Of a DNA stretch of 64,000 nucleotides, positions 12,243-23,819 are shown one piece after another. Source of the stretch: Cydia pomonella (lineage: Eukaryota > Arthropoda > Insecta > Lepidoptera > Tortricidae); contig NC_084711.1 of the NCBI RefSeq assembly GCF_033807575.1, positions 8,308,001 to 8,372,000 on the forward strand, given 5' to 3'. The notes below the pieces were generated by a model that did not search any database, was not told where the DNA came from, and saw only the letters and a list, made by a program, of their open reading frames with translations. Within the stretch, counting starts at the first letter, position 1; each line of letters begins with the position of its first letter. The translations under genes were made by a program, and so were the position numbers.

Positions 12243-12600
12243 ATCAAAATTCAAAATTCAAAAATTTATTCTTCAAGTAGGCCTCAAGGGCTCTTTTACA
12301 AGTCAATACAACATTTATAATAACATCATATAGTGACATGAAAAATACATAACAACATTTATAAATACAACAGCCAATACCTGGGTAAACATTACATTAT
12401 AATAGTCTTAAAATAAATAATTAATACAATACAATAGAGATGTATAGTCTCTATGGTTAAAAACACATTAAATCTGGAGATGTAAAAGGTCCCCAATGTT
12501 AGAGTACTAATACTAATAAAATTTGGAGGTGTAAAGTCTCTACAAGTGTCAAAATAAATAAATAATCATTTTAGATACCATAATAATCCTATAGCGTACT
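12243..12600 (-). repeat. LINE 3' tail and AT-rich 3' UTR, minus strand
   Basis: Starts with AAAATTCAAAATTCAAAAAT and AGTAGGCCTCAAGGGCTCTT, a usual LINE end in reverse. It continues with repeats of GAGATGTA...GTCTCT near 12439, 12477 and 12524 that recur at 13122 and 13207 on the far side of the tandem array. Confidence 0.5.
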
Positions 12601-12645
12601 ATTACATTGCATAATTATTTTCTGCTAAGTAGGCATAATAGGATT

Positions 12646-13012
12646 GTTAGGTATCTTGCGTCCCCAACACAACCGACTCGCTATCAAAAAGGAAATACAG
12701 TCCCAGAGTCACCGTTAGGTACGACGACGAGCGTAGCGAGGAGGAGTGTTAGGTATATTGCGTCCCCAACACACCCGACTCGCTATCAAAAAAGAAATGC
12801 AGCCCCAGACTCACCGTTAGGTGCGACGACGGGCGAAGCGAGGAGGAGTGTTAGGTATCTTGCGTTCCCAACACACCCGACTCACTATCAAAAAATAAAT
12901 ACAGTCCCAGAGTCACCGTTAGGTACGACGACGAGCGAAGCGAGGATGAGTGTTAGGTATCTTGCGTTCCTAACACACCCGACTCGCTATCAAAAAGAAA
13001 TAGGAAGAAATA
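12646..13012 (+). repeat. Tandem repeat, unit exactly 102 bp, about 3.6 copies
   Basis: Units start with GTTAGGTATCTTGCG at 12646, 12748, 12850 and 12952, giving three exact 102-bp steps. Each contains ACACCCGACTCGCTATC (or a near variant), CACCGTTAGGT and ACGACGAGCG. Since 102 is 34 codons, one frame stays open over 163 codons (12607-13098) with a repeated VRYLA-TH-PTRYQK pattern. The frame opens at a TTG, has no motif known to me and lies amid LINE debris, so coding is doubtful. Confidence 0.85.
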
Positions 13013-13244
13013 AAATAGTAATAACATGTAGCTGTGAGACACAACATTTTGTGCTTGTATGTCAGATAAAAGACGCAATAGCTACACAAAATTACTAGCT
13101 TAAATTAACTTAAATGTACTATGAGATGTAAAGGTCTCTAAGTGTCAGAATTAGTAAAAATATAGGTATACACAATCAAATTAAACACAAAATAAAAGTA
13201 AAAATTTAGAGATGTATAAGGTCTCCAAGTGTCTAAAATTAAAA

Positions 13245-13466
13245 CTAAGTTAAACAATATAAGTCAGGAATATCTGAAACGGTCATTTTGTTCCAGTTTG
13301 CCTGAGCAGGAATTTTTCGTTTTTTAATATGATTTGAACAACGAGTACAGGTCACGATATTACCTAAAGCGATTAAAACAGCAGGAAGTAAATTGTCTAG
13401 ATTTGTAGTTACTAGTCTCGTACGCTGCTGAGGATATATCATTTTATTGCAAATGGTGCACACCAC
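13245..13466 (-). pseudogene. Helitron-associated zinc-knuckle (DUF6570-like) relic
   Basis: The minus strand encodes a 73-residue piece with CTICNKMIYPQQ, then LLPAVLIALG, CTRCSNHIKKRKIPAQANWN and IPDLYCLT. Paired cysteines followed by the basic K-K-R-K-IPAQ-A-N pattern are typical of the DUF6570 region at the N-terminal side of Helitron polyproteins. No Rep or helicase core follows. The helicase C-terminal relic at 11742-11939 lies downstream on the same strand, so both probably come from one broken element later filled with other repeats. Confidence 0.65.
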
Positions 13467-13475
13467 ATCATGATG

Positions 13476-13476
13476 G

Positions 13477-13516
<40 letters not shown>
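13476..13516. repeat. TA microsatellite
   Basis: About 20 TA units run without a clear break. Confidence 0.9.
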
Positions 13517-13519
<3 letters not shown>

Positions 13520-13525
13520 CATCAC

Positions 13526-13750
13526 TATATTATTTACTTACAAATCAATAATAATAAACAATATTTGGAGTCGGTGCCAGCAACGATATAAAAATAACTA
13601 GTGATACAACTTAAATGTCGTTTTCAATTCAATAACTTAGAAATTAGTAGATAATGTAGATATGTTTACAAAATCTTAATCCCATTATATCGTTGCTGGC
13701 ACCGACTCCAAATATTGTTTATTATTATTGATTTGTACGTAAATAATATA
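13526..13750. repeat. Long inverted repeat, 65-bp arms
   Basis: 13526-13590 and 13686-13750 are reverse complements over 65 bp with one mismatch that I can see (ACTTACAAAT against ACGTACAAAT). The core word is GGAGTCGGTGCCAGCAACGA. The 95-bp loop is AT-rich. It directly follows the TA microsatellite. A young foldback MITE is likely. Confidence 0.85.
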
Positions 13751-13911
13751 TTTTGTAAAGGGGTTCTTTAACGAACTTTGGATTTATAATACAGAAAAAA
13801 CTTTATTATTTCAAACTTTTTAGTGTTTTATCTTACTGTGTATATAGTTACTATTTTCTTTATTGGATATTTTTTGAAGGCGGTTTTTTTTTTAATTAAA
13901 AAATATTTTTT

Positions 13912-14185
13912 GACGACCGGTTTGGCCTAGTGGATAGTGACCCTGCCTACGAAGCTGATGGTCCCGGGTTCAAATCCTGGTAAGGCCATTTATTCGTGTG
14001 ATGAGCATGGATATTTATTCCTGAGTCATGGGTGTTTTCTATGTATTTAAGTATTTATAAATATTTATATATTATATATATCGTTGTCTAAGTACCCTCA
14101 ACACAAGCCTTATTGAGCTTACTGTGGGACTTAGTCAATTTGTGTAATAATGTCCTTTAATATTTATTTATTTATTTATTAATAT
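13912..14185 (+). repeat. tRNA-derived SINE, family 2, intact copy
   Basis: The tRNA-like head has an A box (TGGCCTAGTGGATAGTGACC) and B box (GGTTCAAATCCTGG). The body contains TGATGAGCATGGATATTTAT, CCTGAGTCATGGGTGTTTTC, ACACAAGCCTTATTGAGCTT and GACTTAGTCAATTTGTG, ending in a TTTA-repeat tail. Split copies occur at 35727-37795 (minus) and 51969-52440 (plus), and this one defines the unbroken order. Confidence 0.88.
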
Positions 14186-15598
14186 TTATCTTTCAAATCT
14201 GTCGAAGTTGCGAAGCTACTTTTTGATAGAATTATTTCTCGTTACAAGTCTATTGTTAACATTGAGTGGAATCGTGAATACGCGGCTAACTGCTACACTT
14301 ACCTAACGGTTCAACTTTGACATACAAAAGTGAGAAGTTCACACTAAATCTTAACCCCGTTAAGACCTTTGTGGCCGGAGAACAGATGGCGGAAAATTTG
14401 ATAAGCACGTGTTACAATAGCCTTTTACAATGGATGAATAGCAGATATTTATAGACGACATTGTTCAAGGTGAATTTGAATTGACCGCAGAAAGATTTGC
14501 AATCGATTAGATAATGAAAAACGTGCTGACCAATTATTTTATTAAATTTCTCGTTTTTGGAATGCTTGAAATCTTCGTTTTGATTACTACCTACAAATAT
14601 TAAGTATTAGCAACTCATTACAGTTTCAGATTTGCGGGTGAAATAAATTAATGGATTAAAATGAACACTAACTAAACGTAGGTTTCTCAGATTTTCTTTT
14701 CTACGGAGCATTTTTCAGTATTCTCTATCAAACATGATTTAACTGTCCTAATAAATTGCCGTAGATAGCACGATGATCCTAATTAAAGAGATGGTCCGGT
14801 CAACGCTGTAAGCTTACGTCGGGCTAATTGCCGGCTTTCTCATATCGGCATTATGTACTACACTTACCGACTAAAAGCCTCTTTCAGGGTAGTCATTCCA
14901 ATCGCGACGTTGTTGGTGAGTAGAGCTCTCGGACAAACCAACCAAATTCTCAGTTTGACCATATTGAATTAAGTATCGCTCGAACTTGTTTTAAAAACCT
15001 TCCATATACGTCCTTGCCGCCCTATTGTTGTGGTTACAGAAACGCTTGCGTAGTCATCCGCGACCACACAGACGGCAGTTAAAAATATATACATATTTTA
15101 ATCCATGGCAATTTTGAATACCTACTTCGATTTGCTACTCAGATTAAGGATCTCGACCGAGTCGGATGACAGGTCGTGTTACACTAGTTCACCCGAGATC
15201 TTGACTCGTATGAATAATGGGAATACACTGTCACTACGGTCAGATAATGAGAAGCAGAGCCAGTAATGATTGTATATATTATAAGATATAAACCGATAAA
15301 GTTTTGCATGATCACGCATTTAATGTAAATATGAACTTTGGTTAATTTAATATTTATTTGCTTAAAATTATCTATTTACAAGTTCAAGTAATTAGATACT
15401 TATGTTCTTATTTTTACTTAATTCAGTTGTTTACTGGACTAGAACTTTAAACAATAAGGAAAGGCGGTTTTGTAACTTATAATTCGCTAATTATGATTTA
15501 TGAATTCATATTTTTTGTTATTGTAAATATCGTTAATATCTTTACCTAAAGCTTATACATAAAGCTTATAACAGACATGTATCGCAACGTGAAGCGTT
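14186..15598. other. Stretch without recognised gene
   Basis: No exon, RNA gene or complete repeat was recognised. Confidence 0.35.
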
Positions 15599-16515
15599 TG
15601 AAGCCCAGCAGGTGTGTCAAAGAGCTTTGATATTGAAGTTGGGGTTCATCAGGGAAGTGCTCTTAGCCCCTTACTATTCAATACCATCATGAATTACCTC
15701 ACCGAGAGAATCCAGAAACCCTTACCGTGGAACTTATTGTATGCTGACGACGTGGCTCTGATATCAGACAATGAACAAGAAGTACAGGATAGTTTAGATC
15801 ATTGGAGGCGATCTCTGGAGCCAAACGGATTGCGCATAAGTAGAACCAAGACCGAGTATATGGTGCTCAACTTCAGCGCTGACAAATCTAGCACGACACA
15901 CACTGAGCTGAAGCTTGATGGAGAAATCCTACCAAGAGTAAACAAGTTCAAATACCTAGGTTCTGTTATTGCTGAGGATGGCACGATTACAGCCGACATA
16001 ACGCATCGAATAACATCTGGATGGAATAAATGGCGCGAACTAACAGGGGTCTTGTGTGACCCAAAAATGCCAATGAAAACTAAAGGCAAGGTATATAAAA
16101 CTGCCGTTAGGCCAGTTCTACTATACGGTAGTGAAACGTGGGCTACGAAGCAAATACACGAGCAAAAACTACACACTACTGAAATGCGTATGCTTCGTTG
16201 GGCAGGAGGAGTTACCCTTAAAGATAAAGTCCGAAATGAATACATTCGGGGCACCTTCAAAGTGGCACCAGTGACCGAGAAGCTAAAGGAATCCAGACTA
16301 AGGTGGTTCGGACATGTGATGCGAAGACCCGAAAATCACGTAGTGAAGAAGGGGCAGGCCAGTAACTACCTGGCTGACGAATGTCCGAAGAGATATGAAG
16401 GAGTTGGGCCTGTCCAGTGACGACGCTTATCAGCGATCAAAGTGGCGCCTCAAGATTAGGAAAGCCGACCCCGCGTAACGGGATGAGGCGAGGATAAAGA
16501 AGAAGAAGAAGAAGT
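15599..16515 (+). pseudogene. RTE-type LINE, 5'-truncated reverse transcriptase
   Basis: The open frame at 15611-16420 encodes the central and C-terminal reverse transcriptase of a non-LTR retrotransposon. GVHQGSALSPLLFN is RT motif 4 and LLYADDVALISD carries the catalytic YADD. RISRTKTEYM, FKYLGSVIAEDG and LLYGSETWATK follow, as in RTE-clade elements. The endonuclease and the N-terminal RT half are missing. A one-base frameshift near 16375 moves the end into another frame, where MKELGLSSDDAYQRSKWRLK leads to RKADPA and a stop at 16476-16478. A GAA-type microsatellite tail at 16497-16515 marks the 3' end. The element is dead but well preserved. Confidence 0.88.
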
Positions 16516-16769
16516 TAATATCTTTACCTATTTGATTCTTGAATAAAGTTTGTACCTATCTCGCCGGAAATTCGGTAGCAATCCGTATACTAGAAATACG
16601 TGCAAAATTTTTGAAACACGAGCAATACAAATTGGGCATCTAGTGGTATTGACCACTCGTTTTCAATTCTATTAATATAATTTAAATACCTAGTTGTGGA
16701 GATATTAATACAGGAAGGAACTTATTGGAACTTATTATAAGGTTGGGTCATTACAGGTAAGGTGCAGCG

Positions 16770-16868
16770 AGCTGCAAAGGTGCATACTCACTTTATACGA
16801 ATGAATTCCACTTTATGAGTGAATTTGATTTCTATTCATAAAGTAGGTAACTATGCACTTTTGCAGCT
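16770..16868. repeat. Small foldback element
   Basis: AGCTGCAAAGGTGCATACTC followed by ACTTTAT at 16770-16796 pairs imperfectly with ATAAAGT...TGCACTTTTGCAGCT at 16838-16868. Confidence 0.6.
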
Positions 16869-17399
16869 GTGTGTAACTACGTCCTACAACCTAACAGGTG
16901 CCTACTTTAATCCAACACTACATATTTAGTATGTAGACACGCTAGAATGCCAGTCTTCAAAACTAGATTATAGCTGAATGACGTGACTAGCAAAAATATA
17001 CTTCGGTACCCATGCAATCTAGATTTGCGACCTATAAAAAGGCACGTAGCTCTACTTGCATTATTTTTGCTATATTGTATGACCTGCTTTATATCCTACA
17101 CTGAACAGAAATGAGGGTTAGTTGGTGCTTAAATGCAACTGTGAGAATAAGCTTTTTTGTAGGACTATTATGTACATTCATTAATTAACAAACAAATCAT
17201 GAAATGTTGTTAAGTACACACTTTGAAGTTCGAATAAACAGTCGTTTATGTAATAAAAAAAACGAATAATCAAGAGAATATAGTAGTAGTAATATAACAC
17301 CTACCTATCTTTTTTTATAAATTAAACTAAAAAACTGTGTTTTAAATACAAATATTTAGTCAGTCTGAGAATTTCTTCCAGACGTGAGGTTCGTCGGTA
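16869..17399. other. Stretch without recognised gene
   Basis: AT-rich; nothing identifiable. Confidence 0.3.
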
Positions 17400-17590
17400 A
17401 TTGGTATGTGAAGAATACAAGCTAGAGATGTATGGGCGCATTGACAGTGGCCAAAGAGGGCTCGTGCGCGGTCAACGACCACGCGGCGGCGCACGCGGCT
17501 CTATTCTCGACGTTGCGCTTGCGCAAAGTGTGAGCAAAGTCAAGGCCGTACTCAGCTGACCTGACCTTTGAGGTCAATTTAATTTTTAAT
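17400..17590. promoter_or_regulatory. GC-rich patch with nuclear-receptor half-sites (candidate control region)
   Basis: This is a sharp GC-rich island in AT-rich DNA. It ends with TGACCTGACCTTTGAGGTCA at 17557-17576, holding two direct TGACC units and TGACCT-N3-AGGTCA, an everted pair of the nuclear receptor half-site AGGTCA. A 42-codon frame from an ATG at 17427 to a stop at about 17557 is arginine- and glycine-rich and lacks a signal peptide. It could be a promoter and first exon of the + strand gene at 28391, but no TATA box, initiator or splice link was established. Confidence 0.25.
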
Positions 17591-18856
17591 TAATTTTCTA
17601 TACAGAAATAATAATTATTGGCTTCAGATATTTTGCAAGGACGACGCGTTTAAAAATAATTGTTATGACTCGACAATTGTAGAGTTTTTAAATTGTGAAG
17701 TTTTTTTAATTATTTACAGGATTTTAACGGACTCTTAAACGCGGAGGAGTTGTTACAATAAATCCTTTTATTTATAGAATGTCGGCGACGCATGTATGAC
17801 ACCTATGTAGTTGCAAATGCAAACGTCAATAGACAACGATGACTGCTTACGATAAGGCGGGTCATGTTATTGTTAGTGTTTTTGCCTCAGCTGTCATATT
17901 TAGTAATTAGGATCATATTTACCTATTCAATTTGATTTAAAGCTTAAATTCTCTTGAAATTGGCCCCTGGAACGGTTTGCCGGTGCAAGCAAAAATTCTA
18001 AGTTAGAAAAAATGTATCTAAAATTTCAAGTACGTTCCTATCGCAGATGACTGCACCTAGGCATTTCGTAATTGAATTTTTACGAATGGAAAACATTCGC
18101 AAAATGTAACAATACTTTAGAGAGGAATATTTCACGATGTATTTTTTATATCCCGTTCAACATGCTACTCGTAGCTTCGTACATAATAAAGCTCGCAATG
18201 TTCGCACGCACATTAGCTTCCGGTGCATGATTGTTGACCTGCGAAGCAAATAGTTTCTATTACAACCTAATAAAGTACATATTCGATCACCGTAATTCAC
18301 CTTCATTACGATTGCAAGCCATAGAATGCCTCGACGTGCGCGTAGGGAACGGGTCTTAATTGGCAAACAATACATTGTTTATGCCTCAAGTAGGCACATA
18401 AGTTATCTCCTCAATCTTTCATAATATTGAACACTATGGAATTAATCAGTTCATTGTGTGACTTCCGTTATGCCCATTTCGAATCACATAAGTATAATGT
18501 TTAACGGTGCCCGCGAATGAATTGTGAATGCGAATTCTCATGGATCTATCGTAGGGTCGCCTTTATTAATAATTTATAACATGACTACTAGTTTCTTGGA
18601 AATTCGTCCGTGTTTTACTAATTCCGAGCATGTTATACTGCTGCGAATGATCGTGTGAATGACCGGAGAACTGATTGTTTGTGTTTACGGATGTGGAATT
18701 ATGAATATTGAGTTTTACCATTATGACCGAAGCATAGTTAGCTACATAACTCCCATGAGTAATGACTTAATACATGGCAATTAAATGCAAACCACCTGTA
18801 AAATAATGGCATGACATGAATTTATAGCTTTTCATTGTTAGTTATAGTCCAAACTA
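17591..18856. other. Stretch without recognised gene
   Basis: No supported exon or repeat was seen; a minus-strand 72-codon frame at 18157-18375 has no motif. Confidence 0.3.
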
Positions 18857-19222
18857 CGGTACTTTTTCTATGAAATTCCATTTCAGGAGAAAACATTTTC
18901 CACTAACTTAATCTTAACATATCACTTTGATTTTGATGTCGATCGCTTCAGCATAATATATTCTATTCCCCCGACCTTATGTAAGCGCGCGCGATGGCGC
19001 GCGCCCTGAATGTCGAGCTTCTCCCGACTTTTAGTTTGAAGGGCGCCCTGAATGTCGGGCTTTATGTATGCTAGGTTTCGCTAAAAAAAGGAAAATCTAT
19101 AAACCTAGTTTTGTATTGTGTCATTAACCTACTAAAAAATCATGGAGAATGGAAAATATTTAGAAGTGGAAAAATGTTTTCTCTTTTTGTATGGACGATC
19201 ACGTGGTATACTTCCCTTTTAA
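18857..19222 (-). mobile_element. TTAA MITE, copy 2, interrupted by GC-rich insert
   Basis: Read in reverse, it matches the MITE at 51032 from the TTAA at 19219-19222 through CTCTTTTTGTATGG, GGAAAATATTTAGAAG and TTTTGATGTCGATCGCTTC to TTTTTCTATGAAATTCCAT. The other terminus is lost. A non-matching GC-rich block at 18966-19075 splits it. Confidence 0.7.
18966..19075. repeat. GC-rich insert in MITE copy 2
   Basis: Not present in the other two MITE copies. It has a GCGCGCGC...GCGCGCGC inverted word (about 18987-19006) and a duplicated CGCCCTGAATGTCG (about 19003 and 19045). Its origin is unknown. Confidence 0.6.
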
Positions 19223-19378
19223 TAAATTATACACCTAAACCTTCCTTGAGGATCACTTAATTGATAGTTGAAAACCGCATGAAAATCCGTTAAGTAGTTT
19301 TTAAGTTTATCGCGAACATACATTCGGACAGATGCGGCGGGGGACTTTGTTTTATAAGGTGTTAGTGATACTGAATTG

Positions 19379-19523
19379 TTACCCCCTTATTCATAAACAT
19401 GTGCTAAAGTTGACAAGCCGCTAACAATCGTTTGTCCCTTTCCGACTTATTGGTATGATGGAAAGGGACAAACGATTGTTACCGGCTTGTCAACTTTAGC
19501 ACACGTTTATGGATAAGGGTAAC
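19379..19523. mobile_element. Foldback MITE, about 63-bp arms
   Basis: 19379-19442 (TTACCCCCTTATTCATAAAC to GTTTGTCCCTTTC) is the near-perfect reverse complement of 19460-19523 (GAAAGGGACAAACGATTGTT to ATAAGGGTAA). The loop is about 17 bp and there is no coding. Confidence 0.85.
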
Positions 19524-21088
19524 CCCCTTTACTTTGTTACTATGAAGGTAGATATACTGGAGATTGAGATACCTAATCTACTTTTAACGGAAAAAAATGG
19601 GGGTTGTCTGTGTCGGTGACGTGAATATATCTACGTTACATTACATGTGGCATCGTATGCAATATCTTCTTCATACATATTTTGTTGTAAACAAAGATCC
19701 AATCATAAGAATAACTTATTACGAGTATATTCACCGGTATGCCGTTTATGATTGAAAACCTTATTGCAGGAAACCTTATGTTTGAAAACCTTTCGTTCTA
19801 GTTGTAAATCTAAATCTTCATATAAATAGACAATGAACATCAAAATCGATTTAATCTGTTTGAGCAGTTTAGGAGGAGTTCTAAAACAATGAACGAAAAA
19901 TTGCACGAATCTTTCAGCTATCGAAAAGTTTGAAGAATGTAGTAATAAATGGCGCCTAGAACAACAAGCTGTGGATCAACAAATTTGTTTGTTTCCACAG
20001 ATAGCCACTCATCTACTTCATGAATATAAGATAAGAATCATTATTACGTTTAGATTATTAATTTTATTGCCTTAGAAACAGTTACTAACTGGTTTGATGG
20101 CGATCAGTTTGATTTTAGACGCGTGTGATCTCGTTTAAATTGGAATATTTAAGTTCATTGACTGGTAGATTTTAAGATATTTAGAGCAAAATTATACTGC
20201 ACAAAAAGTACAAATAGGTATGATAGGTATCGCTAGTACTTTACATATTCTTATGATATCTAGTAGGTATCTTATATGCATAAAAGGTCTAAGAGCTTAT
20301 TTACTGTGTTAGGTAATAGACAATCACCGTTATTTGTTTCTATTCCTTCCAAGATTAACATAAATATCTGAAATCGCAGACTGGACGCAACATACCATGG
20401 CGTAAACTTTTTTTTTTGACGCCTGCTTTGTCAATGGTGACTTGCGGTAACCACAAAGTGCAATATTCACTTGCGGTCTCGCCATATCTATTGTTCTCCG
20501 AGTTCATATAAATTTTATGTTGTTTTGTCTTACTTGCAAAGTTTCCTTTCTAACTTGGTTGGCTACCAGCACTTTATTACTATCATCATTTTAGATTGTT
20601 CAAAGGTTTTAGTACACAGTAAAATATCTTGAGAAAGTTGCGTTCGTTAAGATAACTTATGGATTAATTAAACAGTTTCAATTTAGTCGCCATGCTTAAC
20701 AACCAAATAAGTAGAGGGGCTATCCGTCTTACACAAAGTCATAAAAAAGTAGTTTTAAATCTTCAGCGCCTTAATGCTTTAATAGTCAGAAAAGCAAGCA
20801 TGATAAAGTCGTAAACGATATTCCATTTCATTTCGCATGGAGTATTACTTTCATGAGAAGTATTAAAGTCGGTTATGACGGGGCTCATCAATGGAGCGAC
20901 CATTACGCTTACATCTAGCCTTTTATTAACTTTTTGTAGAATGCTGGTATCCTGGAAATAAAATGATAAAAAGTAAACGAAGACCTTCGTCCAATATCAA
21001 GAATGAAATAATGCACTAGAGATAAATTAGGTACTTCAGACAGACAGAATGTCATTCTATTGAAGTGCAAATAAAAACAACCAGAAAT
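19524..21088. other. Stretch without recognised gene
   Basis: No exon or recognisable repeat was seen. Minus-strand frames at 19703-19906 and 20915-21220 lack domains, except where the second overlaps the LINE relic that follows. Confidence 0.35.
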
Positions 21089-21089
21089 A

Positions 21090-21300
21090 CGGCTCACAAA
21101 ACTGCACTTAGGTTTCTCTCTCTCTCCGCCTAGCCTTATCCCATCATTTGCGGTCGGCTCGCCTAGTCCGTCTTCGCCAGGACGCTCTGTCCTGGGTTGT
21201 CTTAGATGTGACATTTGCATCGGTCATGTCCCTTTCTATGGTAGCTATCCATGTTTGGAGGGGTCTTCCTCTTCCTCTCTTTGGCGCCGCACTTAGGTAA
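21090..21300 (-). pseudogene. LINE (RTE-like) C-terminal coding relic
   Basis: On the minus strand one frame reads LQTWIATIERDMTDANVTSK, then QDRASWRRRTRRADRK, a stop and WDKARRRERE. The D-R-A-x-W-R pattern followed by a basic ADxK tail is the usual C-terminus of RTE-related LINEs; compare SDDAYQRSKWRLKIRKADPA in the copy at 15599. The rest of the element is missing. Confidence 0.7.
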
Positions 21301-21505
21301 ACTGCACTTAGGTAAAACAGTTAAATTTACTTACCACTGACTTGACCAGACAAGTAAGCTACTTAATCGGCAATGTCATAATACGAGTATATTACAATGA
21401 TATTAGCTTGCCATAATGCATTTACTTTTAATTAATTTTATATTTAATAGAAGCGGATGAAATAACGCGCCAGAAGTGCACCTTCGAATAAATAAATAAT
21501 ACTAA

Positions 21506-21777
21506 CGGCCCTATTCGAAGAATGAGATACGATAACGATAAGTTCTGGCTTAGAGAAGTTCTTATTTAGATATCGTTTGTATGTCGTATAATTGAGAGAA
21601 GCAGCTCAATTCGGGAAACCAATATCACTTAGACGTTAGAAATATCGTAGATAGATCTTATTGGGATCACAGCGGAATCTAAATAAACGTCAATTTTGAC
21701 ATGTCGTTTAGTAATCGATCTTTTAAAGATCTTTCCAAGATCTTAAACGTATCTTAATCATTCTTCGAATCGGGCCG
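21506..21777. mobile_element. MITE with CGGCCC inverted ends
   Basis: Left end CGGCCCTATTCGAAGAATGA then GATACG; right end CGTATCTTAATCATTCTTCG then AATCGGGCCG. These are imperfect inverted repeats of about 28 bp around a 272-bp non-coding element. Confidence 0.8.
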
Positions 21778-21894
21778 TATATCTAATCTACATTACGCAT
21801 TCACGGTGGCAGCATGGTCGCATTTTAGTGCTTAGCATATATTTATCAGTCTAATTGTAATACACAGAAAACAGCAGCCAAATAACACTAGACC

Positions 21895-22080
21895 CTACTC
21901 ATAGTGTTGTGTTCCTGCCGGTGAGTAAGGTTGCCAGAGCTCAACGAGGGGGGGCGGGTTTAGAGTCGGCAACGCGCATATAACTCCTTCTGGAGTTGCA
22001 GGCGTACATAGGCTACGGAGACTGCTTACCATCACGCGGGCCGTATGCTTGTTTGCCACCGACGTAGTATAAAAAAAAAC
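21895..22080 (+). repeat. 3' tail of dispersed retroelement, best copy
   Basis: Contains GTGTTCCTGCCGGTGAGTAA, GGTTGCCAGAGCTCAACGAG, AACTCCTTCTGGAGTTGCAG and GGCCGTATGCTTGTTTGCCA, then an A-run. This order is a familiar lepidopteran LINE-type 3' UTR. Partial copies are at 1-60 and 4453-4520. Confidence 0.7.
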
Positions 22081-23754
22081 ATGCAATAAGAGACGTATAT
22101 CTCTTTTAAGTTAAGCTATTAGACAATGGTAAATACTTTTAACGCATAGTCTGATACGCTACTTTTGACGCTGACTGTACCTACCTAAAATGGCGGGTTT
22201 TTTGACGGCTAAAGCGAACAGCTTGCTTACAAATTCTTGTCGTAGCCTCATTTATTTCGGGTGTAGGAACGTTAGCTACATGATATACCTGCGCCGTCAG
22301 CACGTAAAGGTTTGTTTATGACACCTGTTCGCCGCATTATTCTCGTCATGTCGCGATGTAAGAATAGCGTTCGCGGTAACTTTCTCAAGCCAAATAAACA
22401 GTTAACCTTTTGTCGAGTTCAATGTCACTTCATCACCAGTATGGTGCTCCATTCTTCCTTGCCTTTAAGTTCGCAGGAATCTTAGAGGTCGCAAGAAAGT
22501 AAACACAATCGTGCCTGTCACGCTCTCATGGCCACAGTAATAGGAAAACTCGCATTTCATTTTCTTGACAGATAAAGTTTGGTTTAAAAAAGAATAATTG
22601 CGTCATAATACATCATTATGTCATCACGGAATGCTGTTGTAATTATAGCGCCTGGCTATGCAAACGACAGGCTGTGGTTGTGTCCTAAGATAATGCCGTG
22701 TAAAAAGTGCATACCATAAGTGCATTTCGCGTACAATGCTCCTTTATCTTTACGAAGAGCTATTTCAAAGATAATCTTATGTATTACAAAGTATCTAATT
22801 ATCTCATTGCCTCTAGAGTTAATTAGTACATCTAAGTACAAGCCACGGCCGCATATAGTGTCATTCTTCGCAGACTTCGTAGTGGTTTTTAAACAGCGGT
22901 AGTACTCGATTAAACACTAGACACCAAATAGTCAACATTATTTTAAAAATCATACTCATATGAGTGATGTGGTCAAAAATCGTGCGATCAAACCACGGAG
23001 CTGCTAGAGCAGAAAAAATCGTACTTGAAAACAATGTTACCAATGTGGCTCTTTCGGCTGCGACACTAATGTTCTCATTAAATAAGCAGTCGCTGGTCAC
23101 TATGTTGACCATACTGTGCAATCATTATAAAAAATGCAAAAAGATGACGAAAATATCGGTCAGAATCCTTATCATACATAGACTAGAGGTTCAATGACAC
23201 AATATAATGGAGAAAGCAATGTAGCGATATGTTATTAAAAACTCTATAAACAGGATCTCTTATATTTTCAACATCATTATCACATCAAGTTTTTTTTATC
23301 TAATTTGAATCGCTAACTGTAGATAAAAGGACCGCACAGCGATGCCGACATAGCAATACCTGTCATTTTAGTATATATCATTAACACCACATATTGACTC
23401 ACAAGTGTTAATATCCAGCCTATTGTATCTACAATAGGCTAGATACAGTTAGGGGTAATTTAATCACAAAATGCACTTATGGATTCAAGCTGATCACGCG
23501 CACGTTGTATCTAAGTTTTCCCACATAAATCATACAGAATTCTAAATTATACGGTAGGTATATTCACGAACTGGCACGACCCATTCTGTAGATATCTGAG
23601 ATACCTTATGAGTAGTTGGGTACCTACTGCTGCAAGTTACAACCAAGAAATTTATGTGAGATCTTCGTGGGGTCATTTACACGTTGATCTGGCCAGACTT
23701 TTAAGCTAGAATGAAATATTTCCCAATCAAAAAACTAAACTAACTAAATATTTT
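22081..23754. other. Stretch without recognised gene
   Basis: Several 60-90 codon frames overlap on both strands at 22656-23197, but none has a motif or splice support. A small inverted word (CAGCCTATTGTA / TACAATAGGCT) sits near 23415-23445. Confidence 0.3.
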
Positions 23755-23819
23755 TAAGATTTTATCTACAATAAGTAATAACAATATACATCATGGATTT
23801 ATACAGAGGATTACCAAAA

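Noticed and set aside
12646..13012. CRISPR array
   Set aside because: Repeat units are contiguous without unique spacers and the genome is eukaryotic.
12607..13098. 163-residue repetitive protein
   Set aside because: The frame opens at TTG, is generated by a 102-bp tandem repeat between LINE tails, and has no recognised domain.
15799..16260. 153-codon minus-strand frame
   Set aside because: Antisense shadow of the RTE reverse transcriptase on the plus strand.
17427..17560. First coding exon (42-codon frame)
   Set aside because: Arg- and Gly-rich, no signal peptide, closes with a stop and no splice donor was found before it.
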